DNA of 64,000 bases from Kluyvera intermedia (lineage in GTDB: Bacteria; Pseudomonadota; Gammaproteobacteria; Enterobacterales; Enterobacteriaceae), in assembly GCF_021440345.1 (NCBI RefSeq), contig NZ_JAKCNS010000019.1:95376-159375 (forward strand). Direction: 5' to 3'. A model generated the notes under the pieces. That model was given only the letters and a program-made list of their open reading frames with translations. It did no database searches and had not been told where the DNA came from. Both the position numbers and the translations under genes were made by a program. Shown in pieces: positions 1-8,045 of the stretch (position 1 is its first letter; each line of letters opens with the position of its first letter).

Positions 1-860
1 TCGAGAATGTTTTCGCCGAGGAAGATAGCCGACAGTACCGATCCCGAGACGGGGATCAGGAAGTTAAACGGCGCAATCATCCCCACCCGGTTATATTTGA
101 GCAAAATACTCCACAGGGCAAAGGCCACCGAGGAGAGCAGCGTCAAATAGCCAAGAATAGCCACCGAGGAGAGACCGTGGAAGGTTAACGTCCCACCACT
201 CAGGTATCCACCCACTACCAGCGCCAATCCCCCCAGCGCTAGCTGATAGCCTGTCATCACCGTTGGATCGACCGTCTGCGAGATACGTTTTCCATACAGC
301 GAAGCCGCGGACAGAATGAACGCCGCCAGTACCACCGAGCCATCACCCAGCAGGCTAAAGCTAAAGTCCAGCAGACCGCTGTTGAAGTTGACCACCATCA
401 CCCCGGCAAAGCCGAGAATACAGCCCAGGGTTTTGTTATAGCTGAGTCTGTCGTTCTGGTAGATAAAGTGCGCCAGCAGCACGCTAAAGAAGGTGCCGGT
501 GGCATTCATAATCGACCCTTTCACCCCGGTGGTGAAGGCAAGGCCGATGTAGAAGAAGATGTACTGCAGTGAGGTTTGCGTCAGCCCCAGCAGCGTCAGC
601 TGGCCGAACTGACGTGGGCTTAGCCGGGCAATGGGCTTTCGTTGCATCATCGCCAACAGCAAAAGCAGCAGTCCGGCGAACAGGAAGCGATAGCCGGCAA
701 AAACGACTTTGGATGGAATGTCGTCGGCGGCAATCTGGAATAGCTCATAGCCGCTTTTAATCGCAGGATAGGCACTCCCCCATAGCAGACAGCAGAAGGC
801 AGCAGAGAGGTAAACGATGTTCTTGCGGGAAAATAGCGGATGCTGGCGGAGAGGGTCCAT
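1..860 (-). CDS. EamA/DMT-family transporter, C-terminus beyond the window edge
   Basis: Reading leftward from an ATG at 860 gives an open frame of 286 codons that runs off the window with no stop. The protein begins MDPLRQHPLFSRKN and then alternates hydrophobic spans with short loops, such as LLWGSAYPAIKSGYE near the start and GYRFLFAGLLLLLLAMM after it. This is the pattern of the ten-helix drug/metabolite transporter family with two EamA repeats; about nine helices are visible. It is an inner-membrane exporter of unknown substrate. It lies downstream of rplI in the same direction but behind its own terminator, and a perfect 11-bp inverted repeat sits just upstream of its start. The family assignment is firm and the substrate is not known. 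Confidence 0.85.
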   Translation of the reverse strand, partial: MDPLRQHPLFSRKNIVYLSAAFCCLLWGSAYPAIKSGYELFQIAADDIPSKVVFAGYRFLFAGLLLLLLAMMQRKPIARLSPRQFGQLTLLGLTQTSLQYIFFYIGLAFTTGVKGSIMNATGTFFSVLLAHFIYQNDRLSYNKTLGCILGFAGVMVVNFNSGLLDFSFSLLGDGSVVLAAFILSAASLYGKRISQTVDPTVMTGYQLALGGLALVVGGYLSGGTLTFHGLSSVAILGYLTLLSSVAFALWSILLKYNRVGMIAPFNFLIPVSGSVLSAIFLGENIL

Positions 861-869
861 TCTTTCACC

Positions 870-896
870 AAAAATTAAAATAATGTTTTAATTTTT
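870..896. promoter_or_regulatory. AT-rich perfect inverted repeat, candidate operator
   Basis: Two 11-base arms (aaaaattaaaa and its exact complement) are separated by 5 bases and lie 10 bases upstream of the EamA transporter start. No G or C occurs in the arms, so this is unlikely to be a terminator. The position suits a repressor or activator site. The regulator is unknown. Confidence 0.4.
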
Positions 897-945
897 TGAT
901 TATCGCCAAAAGGATGAAAGATAGCCAGATGAAAAGTGCGGGGTT

Positions 946-980
946 TTAAAAAGCAAAACGCCGGCACAAGGCCGGCGGTT
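946..980 (-). terminator. rho-independent terminator of the rpsF-priB-rpsR-rplI operon
   Basis: On the minus strand a 7-bp G+C stem (CGCCGGC/GCCGGCG, 959-977) with a 5-base loop is followed by TTTTGCTTTTT. It lies about 30 bases after the rplI stop. Confidence 0.85.
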
Positions 981-1007
981 TGTTGTTACCAAAACGTGGG
1001 TTGCAGA

Positions 1008-1469
<462 letters not shown>

Positions 1470-1496
1470 TTAAAGTCGTTAATAGACGGCGGCCAA

Positions 1497-2043
<547 letters not shown>

Positions 2044-2049
2044 CAGAAA

Positions 2050-2463
<414 letters not shown>

Positions 2464-2464
2464 T

Positions 2465-2532
2465 TATTCAGCCTCCTGTCTGGGTCAGCCGAGGCCCATG
2501 GAGGCAAGGAACGTGTTAAAGGTCGGCTGAAA
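2465..2532 (-). promoter_or_regulatory. rpsF leader with mutually exclusive stems, candidate S6:S18 autoregulatory RNA
   Basis: On the transcript, TCAGCCGA (complement of 2523-2530) can pair perfectly over 8 bp with TCGGCTGA (complement of 2485-2492). The overlapping TTCAGCC (2525-2531) can instead pair over 7 bp with GGCTGAA (2467-2473), close to the ribosome-binding site. The two pairings cannot coexist. A leader RNA bound by S6:S18 is known upstream of rpsF in many bacteria; that this is that element is inferred from position and structure. Confidence 0.5.
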
Positions 2533-2543
2533 AATGACGCGTC

Positions 2544-2572
2544 ATAATACTTGCCCCCCCCTGGAAACTCAA
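2544..2572 (-). promoter_or_regulatory. sigma-70 promoter of the rpsF operon
   Basis: On the minus strand, -35 TTGAGT (complement of 2567-2572) and -10 TATTAT (complement of 2544-2549) are separated by exactly 17 bases. The spacer contains a run of eight G residues. The start point would be near 2537, giving a leader of about 90 bases before rpsF. Confidence 0.65.
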
Positions 2573-2792
2573 GCTGATTGCGCAAATAATTCGCACAAAG
2601 CGTAAAGCCTGCCTAAGTCAGTGATTTAAAATTAAACAGCTGCGGATCTGGTAATTTTTTGAACAACTCCATCAGAAATGGTCTCGGTGGAGTTGTCGTG
2701 GAAGGATTACACTTAAGTCAGAAGTCATTCACATTACCACAGCCAGAGGAGAACCTTGAGTTAGCGTCAGGACTGTCAGTAAGGAGCAGGAT
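2573..2792. other. rpsF-yjfY divergent intergenic region
   Basis: No open frame of note lies here. The stretch separates leftward rpsF from rightward yjfY and should carry the yjfY promoter, but I cannot assign -10 and -35 elements with confidence. A ribosome-binding site (AAGGAG) stands 8 bases before the yjfY ATG. In E. coli the ula ascorbate genes lie on the far side of yjfY, and they are absent here. Confidence 0.5.
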
Positions 2793-3068
2793 ATGAAAAA
2801 CATCATTATTGCCGTTATGGCTGCGCTACTGGTTAGCGTCAGCGCACAGGCCGCCATTAAGATTGATGGCCGTCAGGCACGTAACATGGACGATGTGCAG
2901 AGCCTGGGAGTTATCTATATCAATCATAATATCGCCACTGAGCAAGAGGCCGATCTGGCGCTCAGTCAGGAGAGCGATGCACAGGGGGCGAAATACTACC
3001 AGCCTATCCTGATGCATGAACCGGGAAGCGGTGGATTAATCCACGCCAGCGCCGCACTTTACCGCTGA
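2793..3068 (+). CDS. yjfY: DUF1471/YhcN-family periplasmic protein YjfY
   Basis: The 91-residue protein has a signal peptide (MKNIIIAVMAALLVSVSAQA, cleavage after residue 20). The mature part has the DUF1471 pattern: a hydrophobic VIYINH strand, an AxxDAQGAKYY motif and a C-terminal SAALYR strand. It matches E. coli YjfY in length and in the ARNMDDVQSLGVIYINH segment. Proteins of this family are small periplasmic factors tied to stress responses and biofilms; YjfY itself has no settled role. Two relatives, bsmA and yjfN, lie within 2 kb. Confidence 0.88.
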   Translation: MKNIIIAVMAALLVSVSAQAAIKIDGRQARNMDDVQSLGVIYINHNIATEQEADLALSQESDAQGAKYYQPILMHEPGSGGLIHASAALYR

Positions 3069-3083
3069 TACCCGGCCTTAGCC

Positions 3084-3107
3084 CTTCGCCCCCGCCCGGG
3101 GGCGAAG
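3084..3107 (+). terminator. strong hairpin after yjfY
   Basis: Ten-bp perfect arms (CTTCGCCCCC/GGGGGCGAAG) enclose a 4-base loop 15 bases after the yjfY stop and 47 bases from the convergent yjfP stop. No U-run follows on either strand, so it may stop transcription only weakly or may protect the 3' end of the message. Confidence 0.5.
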
Positions 3108-3153
3108 TATAAAAACCGCAAAACCCGACCGAGAGAGCACCGGTGATTTGCCG

Positions 3154-3891
3154 CTAAAGATGCTGCTGGAAAAATGCTACCGTGCTGGCCAGTGCTTCTG
3201 GCGTAATACGGTGACGAACCCCCGACTGCCAGATGCAGGTCAACCGTTCATCCAACTGCGCATCGCGCAGCGCCTGCTGTAAACGGAACGTCTCACCCGC
3301 AGGCACCACATCATCCTCTTCGCCGTGCCACAGCAGCAGAGGACGGTCGGCCAGCCGCGCCAGTTGATGGCCAATATCCCATTTTTCCAGCGGTGCCAGC
3401 AGCCGTTCGCGCTCCAACGGCGTGGCGGCAGACGGCGGAAACAGCGTGTGGGAGAGCGAAGTAAAGTAGCCTGAACCCATCAGGCTTGCCACGCATTTCA
3501 GCTCCGGATGTTGCGCCATCAACCCCAGCGCGGTCATACCGCCCATTGACGCACCGGCAACCGCCAGCCGTCCATCGCTCACCAGTGAACTCGCTATCAG
3601 CGCATCCCGCAGCGCCGGAAATTCGGTAAAATTCTGCACCAGAATTTGCCAGAAATGCTGCATCCGCCCTTCGCTATCGCCGGTAAAGCGCTCGCCGTGA
3701 TCGGCAGCGCTTGGCATGATGACCCGAAACCCCGCTTGCGCTAATGCCACCGCAAAATAGCTGTAAACAACGTTTGAGGAGGTAAAACCGTGATAAAAAA
3801 CTACGCTGGGCAGCGCTTTTTCCGCGTATCCTTTGGGATAAGCATGCAGAATTTGTTGTCCTGCCAGGGTGCGCATTTCCAGTTCGATCAT
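3154..3891 (-). CDS. yjfP: YjfP-family alpha/beta-hydrolase (carboxylesterase)
   Basis: The 245-residue protein is an alpha/beta-hydrolase. The nucleophile elbow is GASMG with Ser115, an Asp candidate lies in WHGEEDDVVP, and the catalytic His is in SGVRHRIT. The HGFTSS segment at about 34-39 is the probable oxyanion loop. E. coli YjfP has esterase activity on short acyl esters. I chose the ATG at 3891 because AAGGAG lies 7 bases upstream; an in-frame TTG two codons earlier lacks that spacing. The gene is divergent from bsmA. The natural substrate is unknown. Confidence 0.88.
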   Translation of the reverse strand: MIELEMRTLAGQQILHAYPKGYAEKALPSVVFYHGFTSSNVVYSYFAVALAQAGFRVIMPSAADHGERFTGDSEGRMQHFWQILVQNFTEFPALRDALIASSLVSDGRLAVAGASMGGMTALGLMAQHPELKCVASLMGSGYFTSLSHTLFPPSAATPLERERLLAPLEKWDIGHQLARLADRPLLLWHGEEDDVVPAGETFRLQQALRDAQLDERLTCIWQSGVRHRITPEALASTVAFFQQHL

Positions 3892-4097
3892 GGGCAAACT
3901 CCTTTAGCGATGCTTATATGGCATACAAAAATTGATGCACTAATATGACAACCATACCCCTGATTTATAACATTGAGAACCCGGTTACGGTTTCGTGGTA
4001 TTTTCATTCGAAAATAGCGCTATGGTTAACAAATCAGGAACATTAACCCAAAAGGGAAATTTTTCCCCACTACACTATGGCTATCAGGAAACGGGAA

Positions 4098-4406
4098 ATG
4101 GCGATAAAACGGTTTATCCCTATGTTGTTGGCGCTCACGCTGAGCGGTTGCACCCTGCTGGAAGGTACGCCAGAAGCACCACCAGCAGCAACCGACCACC
4201 CGCAAGAGATTCGTCGCAACCAAACGGAAGGTTTGCAGCGCATGGGTACAGTCAGCGCGCTGGTGTACGGCTCGCCGATGGACGTTGAAGAGACGATCAG
4301 GGCAAAAGCCACCGCGCAGAAAGCGGACTACTATGTGGTCGTTATGATTGATGACACGGTAGTGCCGGGACAGTGGTACTCACAGGCCATTCTTTACCGT
4401 AAGTAA
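4098..4406 (+). CDS. bsmA: biofilm and stress lipoprotein BsmA (DUF1471)
   Basis: From the ATG at 4098 the protein has 102 residues, with a lipoprotein signal (MAIKRFIPMLLALTLSGC, Cys18 lipidated) followed by a DUF1471 domain (MGTVSALVYGSPMDVEETIRAKA...). The closing segment GQWYSQAILYRK is near identical to E. coli BsmA (YjfO). BsmA is reported to affect biofilm formation and resistance to peroxide and acid. This start was preferred over an in-frame ATG at 4077 because AGGAA stands 7 bases before it. A second DUF1471 gene, yjfN, follows 128 bases downstream. Confidence 0.85.
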   Translation: MAIKRFIPMLLALTLSGCTLLEGTPEAPPAATDHPQEIRRNQTEGLQRMGTVSALVYGSPMDVEETIRAKATAQKADYYVVVMIDDTVVPGQWYSQAILYRK

Positions 4407-4534
4407 CCTTTATTAGCTTTACGTAGGTTTGCACCGTTTCACGTTTCCTTGATGCACAATGGCGCCAGGTCTGAATACAGGATAGGCGTCTGCTATGGAA
4501 TGCCCCCACTGGGTCATATGAAATGGAGCTGACG

Positions 4535-4810
4535 ATGAAACAATCATTTACCTTATCTACCCTGCTTTTACCCGGCGGCAGGCATATCGCTGCGGCGCAA
4601 TCCGCGGAATTCGCCAGCGCAGATTGTGTCACTGGGCTCAATGAGATCGGGCTGATTTCCGTCAACAACGTTACCGGTAGCCTGGAAGATGTCGAGATGG
4701 TTATCGCCCGCAAAGCGGACGAACAGGGCGCATCCTGGTATCGTATTGTTCAGATGTATGAAGAGCCGCAGCAGGATAACTGGCGTGCACAGGCGATTAT
4801 CTATGCCTAA
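4535..4810 (+). CDS. yjfN: DUF1471 protein YjfN
   Basis: The 91-residue product contains AQSAEFASADCVTGLNEIG, the conserved start of mature YjfN, and ends AQAIIYA. The DUF1471 core includes NEIGLISVNNVTGS and ADEQGASWYRIVQMYEE. The export signal (MKQSFTLSTLLLPGGRHIAA) is unusually poor, with two Gly and an Arg in the hydrophobic core, so secretion is less certain than for its neighbours. The ATG at 4535 has GGAG 6 bases upstream; an in-frame ATG at 4523 has no such site. YjfN in E. coli has been linked to periplasmic proteolysis, which I recall but cannot verify. Confidence 0.83.
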   Translation: MKQSFTLSTLLLPGGRHIAAAQSAEFASADCVTGLNEIGLISVNNVTGSLEDVEMVIARKADEQGASWYRIVQMYEEPQQDNWRAQAIIYA

Positions 4811-4868
4811 TATGAGCCAATAGTGGAAGATGCGTTCATGCCGTAACGCCTCTTCCACGCCTCGCCTC

Positions 4869-6491
4869 TCACCTTACTCCGCCCGTTGCCCGACCCAGAA
4901 CCTCGCTAATCACCTGTTCGCTCAGCATCGCGCCACCGCGCGGATCAAGCATCATCCGACACCATGCCTGAGATATAGGCGGGGACCCATAGCGCAGCAT
5001 TTGCGCGCCCACGCCGAATAAATACAGCTGCCCGCTAATTTCACGGCCCAGCGCCTCAGATGGCTTGTGCAGTCTTTGTTGCAGCTGCCACCAGTGACGA
5101 TCGAAATGGCGATCCTGACCTTTGACTTCAGCATACTCATCCAGCAAAAGCGCCATCGTCTCGGGTTGCTTCGCCAATACACGCAACACGTCGAGGCACA
5201 TGATATTGCCAGAGCCTTCCCAGATACTATTGACCGGCATTTCACGATAAAGGCGTGGTAGTTCACTCTCTTCACAGTAGCCAATACCGCCCAGCACCTC
5301 CATCGCCTCCGCGACAAACGGGATCCCCGCTTTGCAAATAGCAAACTTGGCCGCGGGGGTAAACAGCCGCGCCCACAACATTTGTTGCGGTGAGTGAGGC
5401 AGCCCCCAGGCGCTGGCCAGGCGGAATATGAATGCCGTTTGTCCCTCCAGCTGTAATGCCATCCTGCCCAGAACCTGGCGCATCAGCGGAAGATCTACGA
5501 GGTTACGGCCAAATGCCTGACGCTGGAAGGCATGATACAGCGCCACGGACAGTGCGCGGCGCATTAAGCTGTGACTGCCAAGCGCACAGTCAAACCGAGT
5601 CAGCCCGCCCATTTTGAGAATCTGCCGAATACCATCGCCCTCTTCACCTATCGGCCAGCCGAGCGCCTGCTGGAACTCCACCTCGCTGCTGGCGTTGGCG
5701 CGATTGCCCAGTTTATCTTTCAGCCGCTCGAGGCGAATCGCATTGCGCGTGCCGTCGGGCAAAAGACGCGGCACAAAAAAGCAGGTTAATCCGCTGCTCG
5801 CCTGGGCCAGGACCAGGTGTGCATCGCTTTGCGGCACCGAGTAAAACCATTTGTGCCCGGTGAGCTGATAGCTATCGTCGGCCAGTCGCTCCGCGCGGGT
5901 GCTGTTGCTCAGCACATCCGAGCCACCCTGTTTTTCGGTCATCCCCATGCCGATAAGCAGCCCGCGCTTTTGCCCTCCGGCTATCTGGTGTGAATCATAG
6001 CGATCGCTTAACAACGCCGTATGCCAGTCAGAAAATAACGGCGGCAGCGTTTTCAGCAATAGAGGCGTGGCGGCAAAAGTCATGGTAATCGGGCACAGCG
6101 TTCCCGCCTCGACCTGGGCATGCAGCATAAAGCGCGCGGCGCGGGCAACAAACGATCCGCTGCGCGCCGTCTCTTCCCAGGGAAGATTATGCACGCGGTT
6201 AGCGCACAGGCCCTGCATCAGCAGATGCCAGGCCGGGTGAAAACGAACATCGTCCAGCCGTTGCCCCTGCGGGTCATAGCGAATCAGTTCAGGAGGATGT
6301 ACGTTGGCGAGTCGCCCGAGTTCAAGAGATTCGGCGGTGCCGAGCTGTTGACCAATACTGGCCAGCAGTTCGCTATCCCAGCCCGCATCGTGGCGAGTTA
6401 CCGCTTCGCACAACGCCAGGTCGGATAGGAATAAGTTACTGTTATTTAATGGATTGGGTTGATTAAAAACGGTGTGGGTTTGCCAGTCCAT
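4869..6491 (-). CDS. aidB: acyl-CoA dehydrogenase-like protein AidB
   Basis: The 540-residue protein starts MDWQTHTVFNQPNPLNNSNL and matches AidB of the E. coli adaptive response along its length. It has the three-part acyl-CoA dehydrogenase fold: an alpha-helical N-part, a beta-domain with MTEKQGGSDV, and a C-terminal FAD domain with EAMEVLGGIGYCEESELPRL. A further C-terminal region binds DNA in E. coli. AidB is induced by alkylating agents through Ada and is thought to protect DNA or inactivate alkylators. The start has GGAGG 7 bases upstream; a longer frame to 6548 has no homology. The yjfIJKLM genes found beside it in E. coli are absent. Confidence 0.95.
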   Translation of the reverse strand: MDWQTHTVFNQPNPLNNSNLFLSDLALCEAVTRHDAGWDSELLASIGQQLGTAESLELGRLANVHPPELIRYDPQGQRLDDVRFHPAWHLLMQGLCANRVHNLPWEETARSGSFVARAARFMLHAQVEAGTLCPITMTFAATPLLLKTLPPLFSDWHTALLSDRYDSHQIAGGQKRGLLIGMGMTEKQGGSDVLSNSTRAERLADDSYQLTGHKWFYSVPQSDAHLVLAQASSGLTCFFVPRLLPDGTRNAIRLERLKDKLGNRANASSEVEFQQALGWPIGEEGDGIRQILKMGGLTRFDCALGSHSLMRRALSVALYHAFQRQAFGRNLVDLPLMRQVLGRMALQLEGQTAFIFRLASAWGLPHSPQQMLWARLFTPAAKFAICKAGIPFVAEAMEVLGGIGYCEESELPRLYREMPVNSIWEGSGNIMCLDVLRVLAKQPETMALLLDEYAEVKGQDRHFDRHWWQLQQRLHKPSEALGREISGQLYLFGVGAQMLRYGSPPISQAWCRMMLDPRGGAMLSEQVISEVLGRATGGVR

Positions 6492-6550
6492 CTGTCTCCC
6501 TCCGTTACCAGGCAGTACTCTAAGTATGGACCGCGGAGGGTAATACACAA

Positions 6551-6576
6551 TAAAAAGCCACCCCGAAGGATGGCTT
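6551..6576 (-). terminator. rlmB terminator
   Basis: On the minus strand AAGCCATCC and GGGTGGCTT form a 9-bp stem (one G-T pair) capped by a TTCG tetraloop and followed by TTTTTATT. It lies 25 bases after the rlmB stop. Confidence 0.88.
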
Positions 6577-6601
6577 ATGAGAGTGAGGTCTCGTTCAGCA
6601 A

Positions 6602-7333
6602 TCAGCCGCGCTGGCGTACCGCTTCAAACAGGCAGATACCGGTCGCGACTGAAACGTTCAGCGACGAAACGCTACCCGCCATCGGGATGCTGATCAGTTC
6701 ATCACAGTGTTCGCGGGTCAGACGGCGCATGCCCTCGCCTTCCGCTCCCATCACCAGCGCCATCGCACCGGTCATTTTGCTCTGGAACAGCGTATGAGTG
6801 GCTTCGCCGGCGGTACCAACAATCCAGACGCTCTCTTCCTGCAGCATACGCATGGTACGCGCGAGGTTGGTCACGCGGATCAGCGGAACGTTCTCCGCCG
6901 CACCACAGGCGACTTTTTTCGCCGTCGCGTTCAGTTGCGCCGAACGATCTCTCGGGACGATAACCGCATGCACGCCGGCGGCGTCTGCGCTACGCAGGCA
7001 AGCACCGAGGTTGTGTGGATCGGTGACGCCGTCGAGGATCAGCAGGAACGGTTTTTCGATGGAAGCGATCAGATCCGGCAGATCGTTTTCCTGATACTGA
7101 CGACCTGGTTTCACGCGGGCGATAATTCCCTGGTGCACCGCACCTTCGCTTTTCTCATCCAGATACTGACGATTCGCCAACTGGATAACCACGCCCTGCG
7201 CTTCCAGTGCATGGATCAGCGGCATCAGGCGCTTATCGTCGCGGCCTTTCAGAATAAAAACTTCCTGAAAACGTTCAGGTGCGCGCTCCAGCAGTGCCTG
7301 CACTGCGTGGATGCCGTAAATCATTTCACTCAT
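6602..7333 (-). CDS. rlmB: 23S rRNA (guanosine-2'-O-)-methyltransferase RlmB
   Basis: The 243 residues are full length for RlmB. The N-terminal L30e-like RNA-binding domain ([19 protein letters not shown]...) is followed by a SpoU-type trefoil-knot domain. Motif 1 is [17 protein letters not shown], motif 2 MGAEGEGM, and motif 3 [19 protein letters not shown]. It methylates the 2'-OH of G2251 in the peptidyl-transferase P loop with S-adenosylmethionine. In E. coli it directly follows rnr; here a sugar acetyltransferase gene separates the two, with 95 bases between that gene and rlmB. Confidence 0.97.
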   Translation of the reverse strand: MSEMIYGIHAVQALLERAPERFQEVFILKGRDDKRLMPLIHALEAQGVVIQLANRQYLDEKSEGAVHQGIIARVKPGRQYQENDLPDLIASIEKPFLLILDGVTDPHNLGACLRSADAAGVHAVIVPRDRSAQLNATAKKVACGAAENVPLIRVTNLARTMRMLQEESVWIVGTAGEATHTLFQSKMTGAMALVMGAEGEGMRRLTREHCDELISIPMAGSVSSLNVSVATGICLFEAVRQRG

Positions 7334-7428
7334 TAAAGATTCTCATTTTTAAGCGGGACTGGCGATATTGACCCATTATACCCGACAAAGACGACCATTC
7401 TCATTACCGCTGGCTAACGCCTTACACT

Positions 7429-8004
7429 TTAGAAAGTGGCCTTATCAGCTTCGGTAATTTCACGTAACACCCGGCAAGGGACGCCAACGGCGACAACATT
7501 GGGTGGAATAGATTTCGTCACCACGCTGCCCGCACCAATCACGCTGTTGCGACCAATGGTCACGCCAGGATTAACAATCACGCCAGAACCTAGCCAGACG
7601 TTATCTTCAATCGTCACCGGCAGGGAAAACTGCTGTCCGCTGGCGCGGATCTCAGCGTCAATCGGATGCCCTGCGGTAGATATCGTCACATTCGGCGCAA
7701 TCAGCACATTATTGCCAATCGTCACCGTGGCATCGTCCACTACGGTGAGATTGAAGTTGGCATAGAAATTATCGCCAATATGCGTGTGGCTACCATAGGC
7801 CACCCGTACCGGCGGTTCAATCCAGCCGTTGCTGCCAAAGCTGCCAAACAGCTTGGGCAAAAGCGCCCGTCGGCGAGCCTCTTCCGACGGACGCGTCATG
7901 TTGTAATCATAAGCCAGCTCTTTCCCGGCACAACGTTCTTCCGGTAAACCCTCACAGTGGTCGGTATACAGCATTCCCAGATTCATCCTTTCCCTGACAG
8001 ACAT
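7429..8004 (-). CDS. LacA/Maa-type sugar O-acetyltransferase
   Basis: The 191-residue protein is a left-handed beta-helix acetyltransferase. The N-terminal Mac domain (MNLGMLYTDHCEGLPEERCA) precedes hexapeptide repeats (IGNNVLIAPNVTI, IEDNVWLGSGVIVNPGVTI, IGRNSVIGAGSVVTK). The catalytic His is probably His113 in TAGHPID. Segments NFYANFNLTVVDD and NVVAVGVPCRVLREI resemble thiogalactoside transacetylase LacA closely, more than maltose acetyltransferase. It transfers acetyl groups from acetyl-CoA to sugars; the acceptor here is unknown. It has GGGAG 7 bases before its ATG and sits between rnr (41 bases upstream) and rlmB, so it is probably co-transcribed in the nsrR-rnr operon. Confidence 0.88.
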   Translation of the reverse strand: MSVRERMNLGMLYTDHCEGLPEERCAGKELAYDYNMTRPSEEARRRALLPKLFGSFGSNGWIEPPVRVAYGSHTHIGDNFYANFNLTVVDDATVTIGNNVLIAPNVTISTAGHPIDAEIRASGQQFSLPVTIEDNVWLGSGVIVNPGVTIGRNSVIGAGSVVTKSIPPNVVAVGVPCRVLREITEADKATF

Positions 8005-8045
8005 GCTTTATCTCCCTTCATGTGAACGGTTAGCTGGCTCAATCA

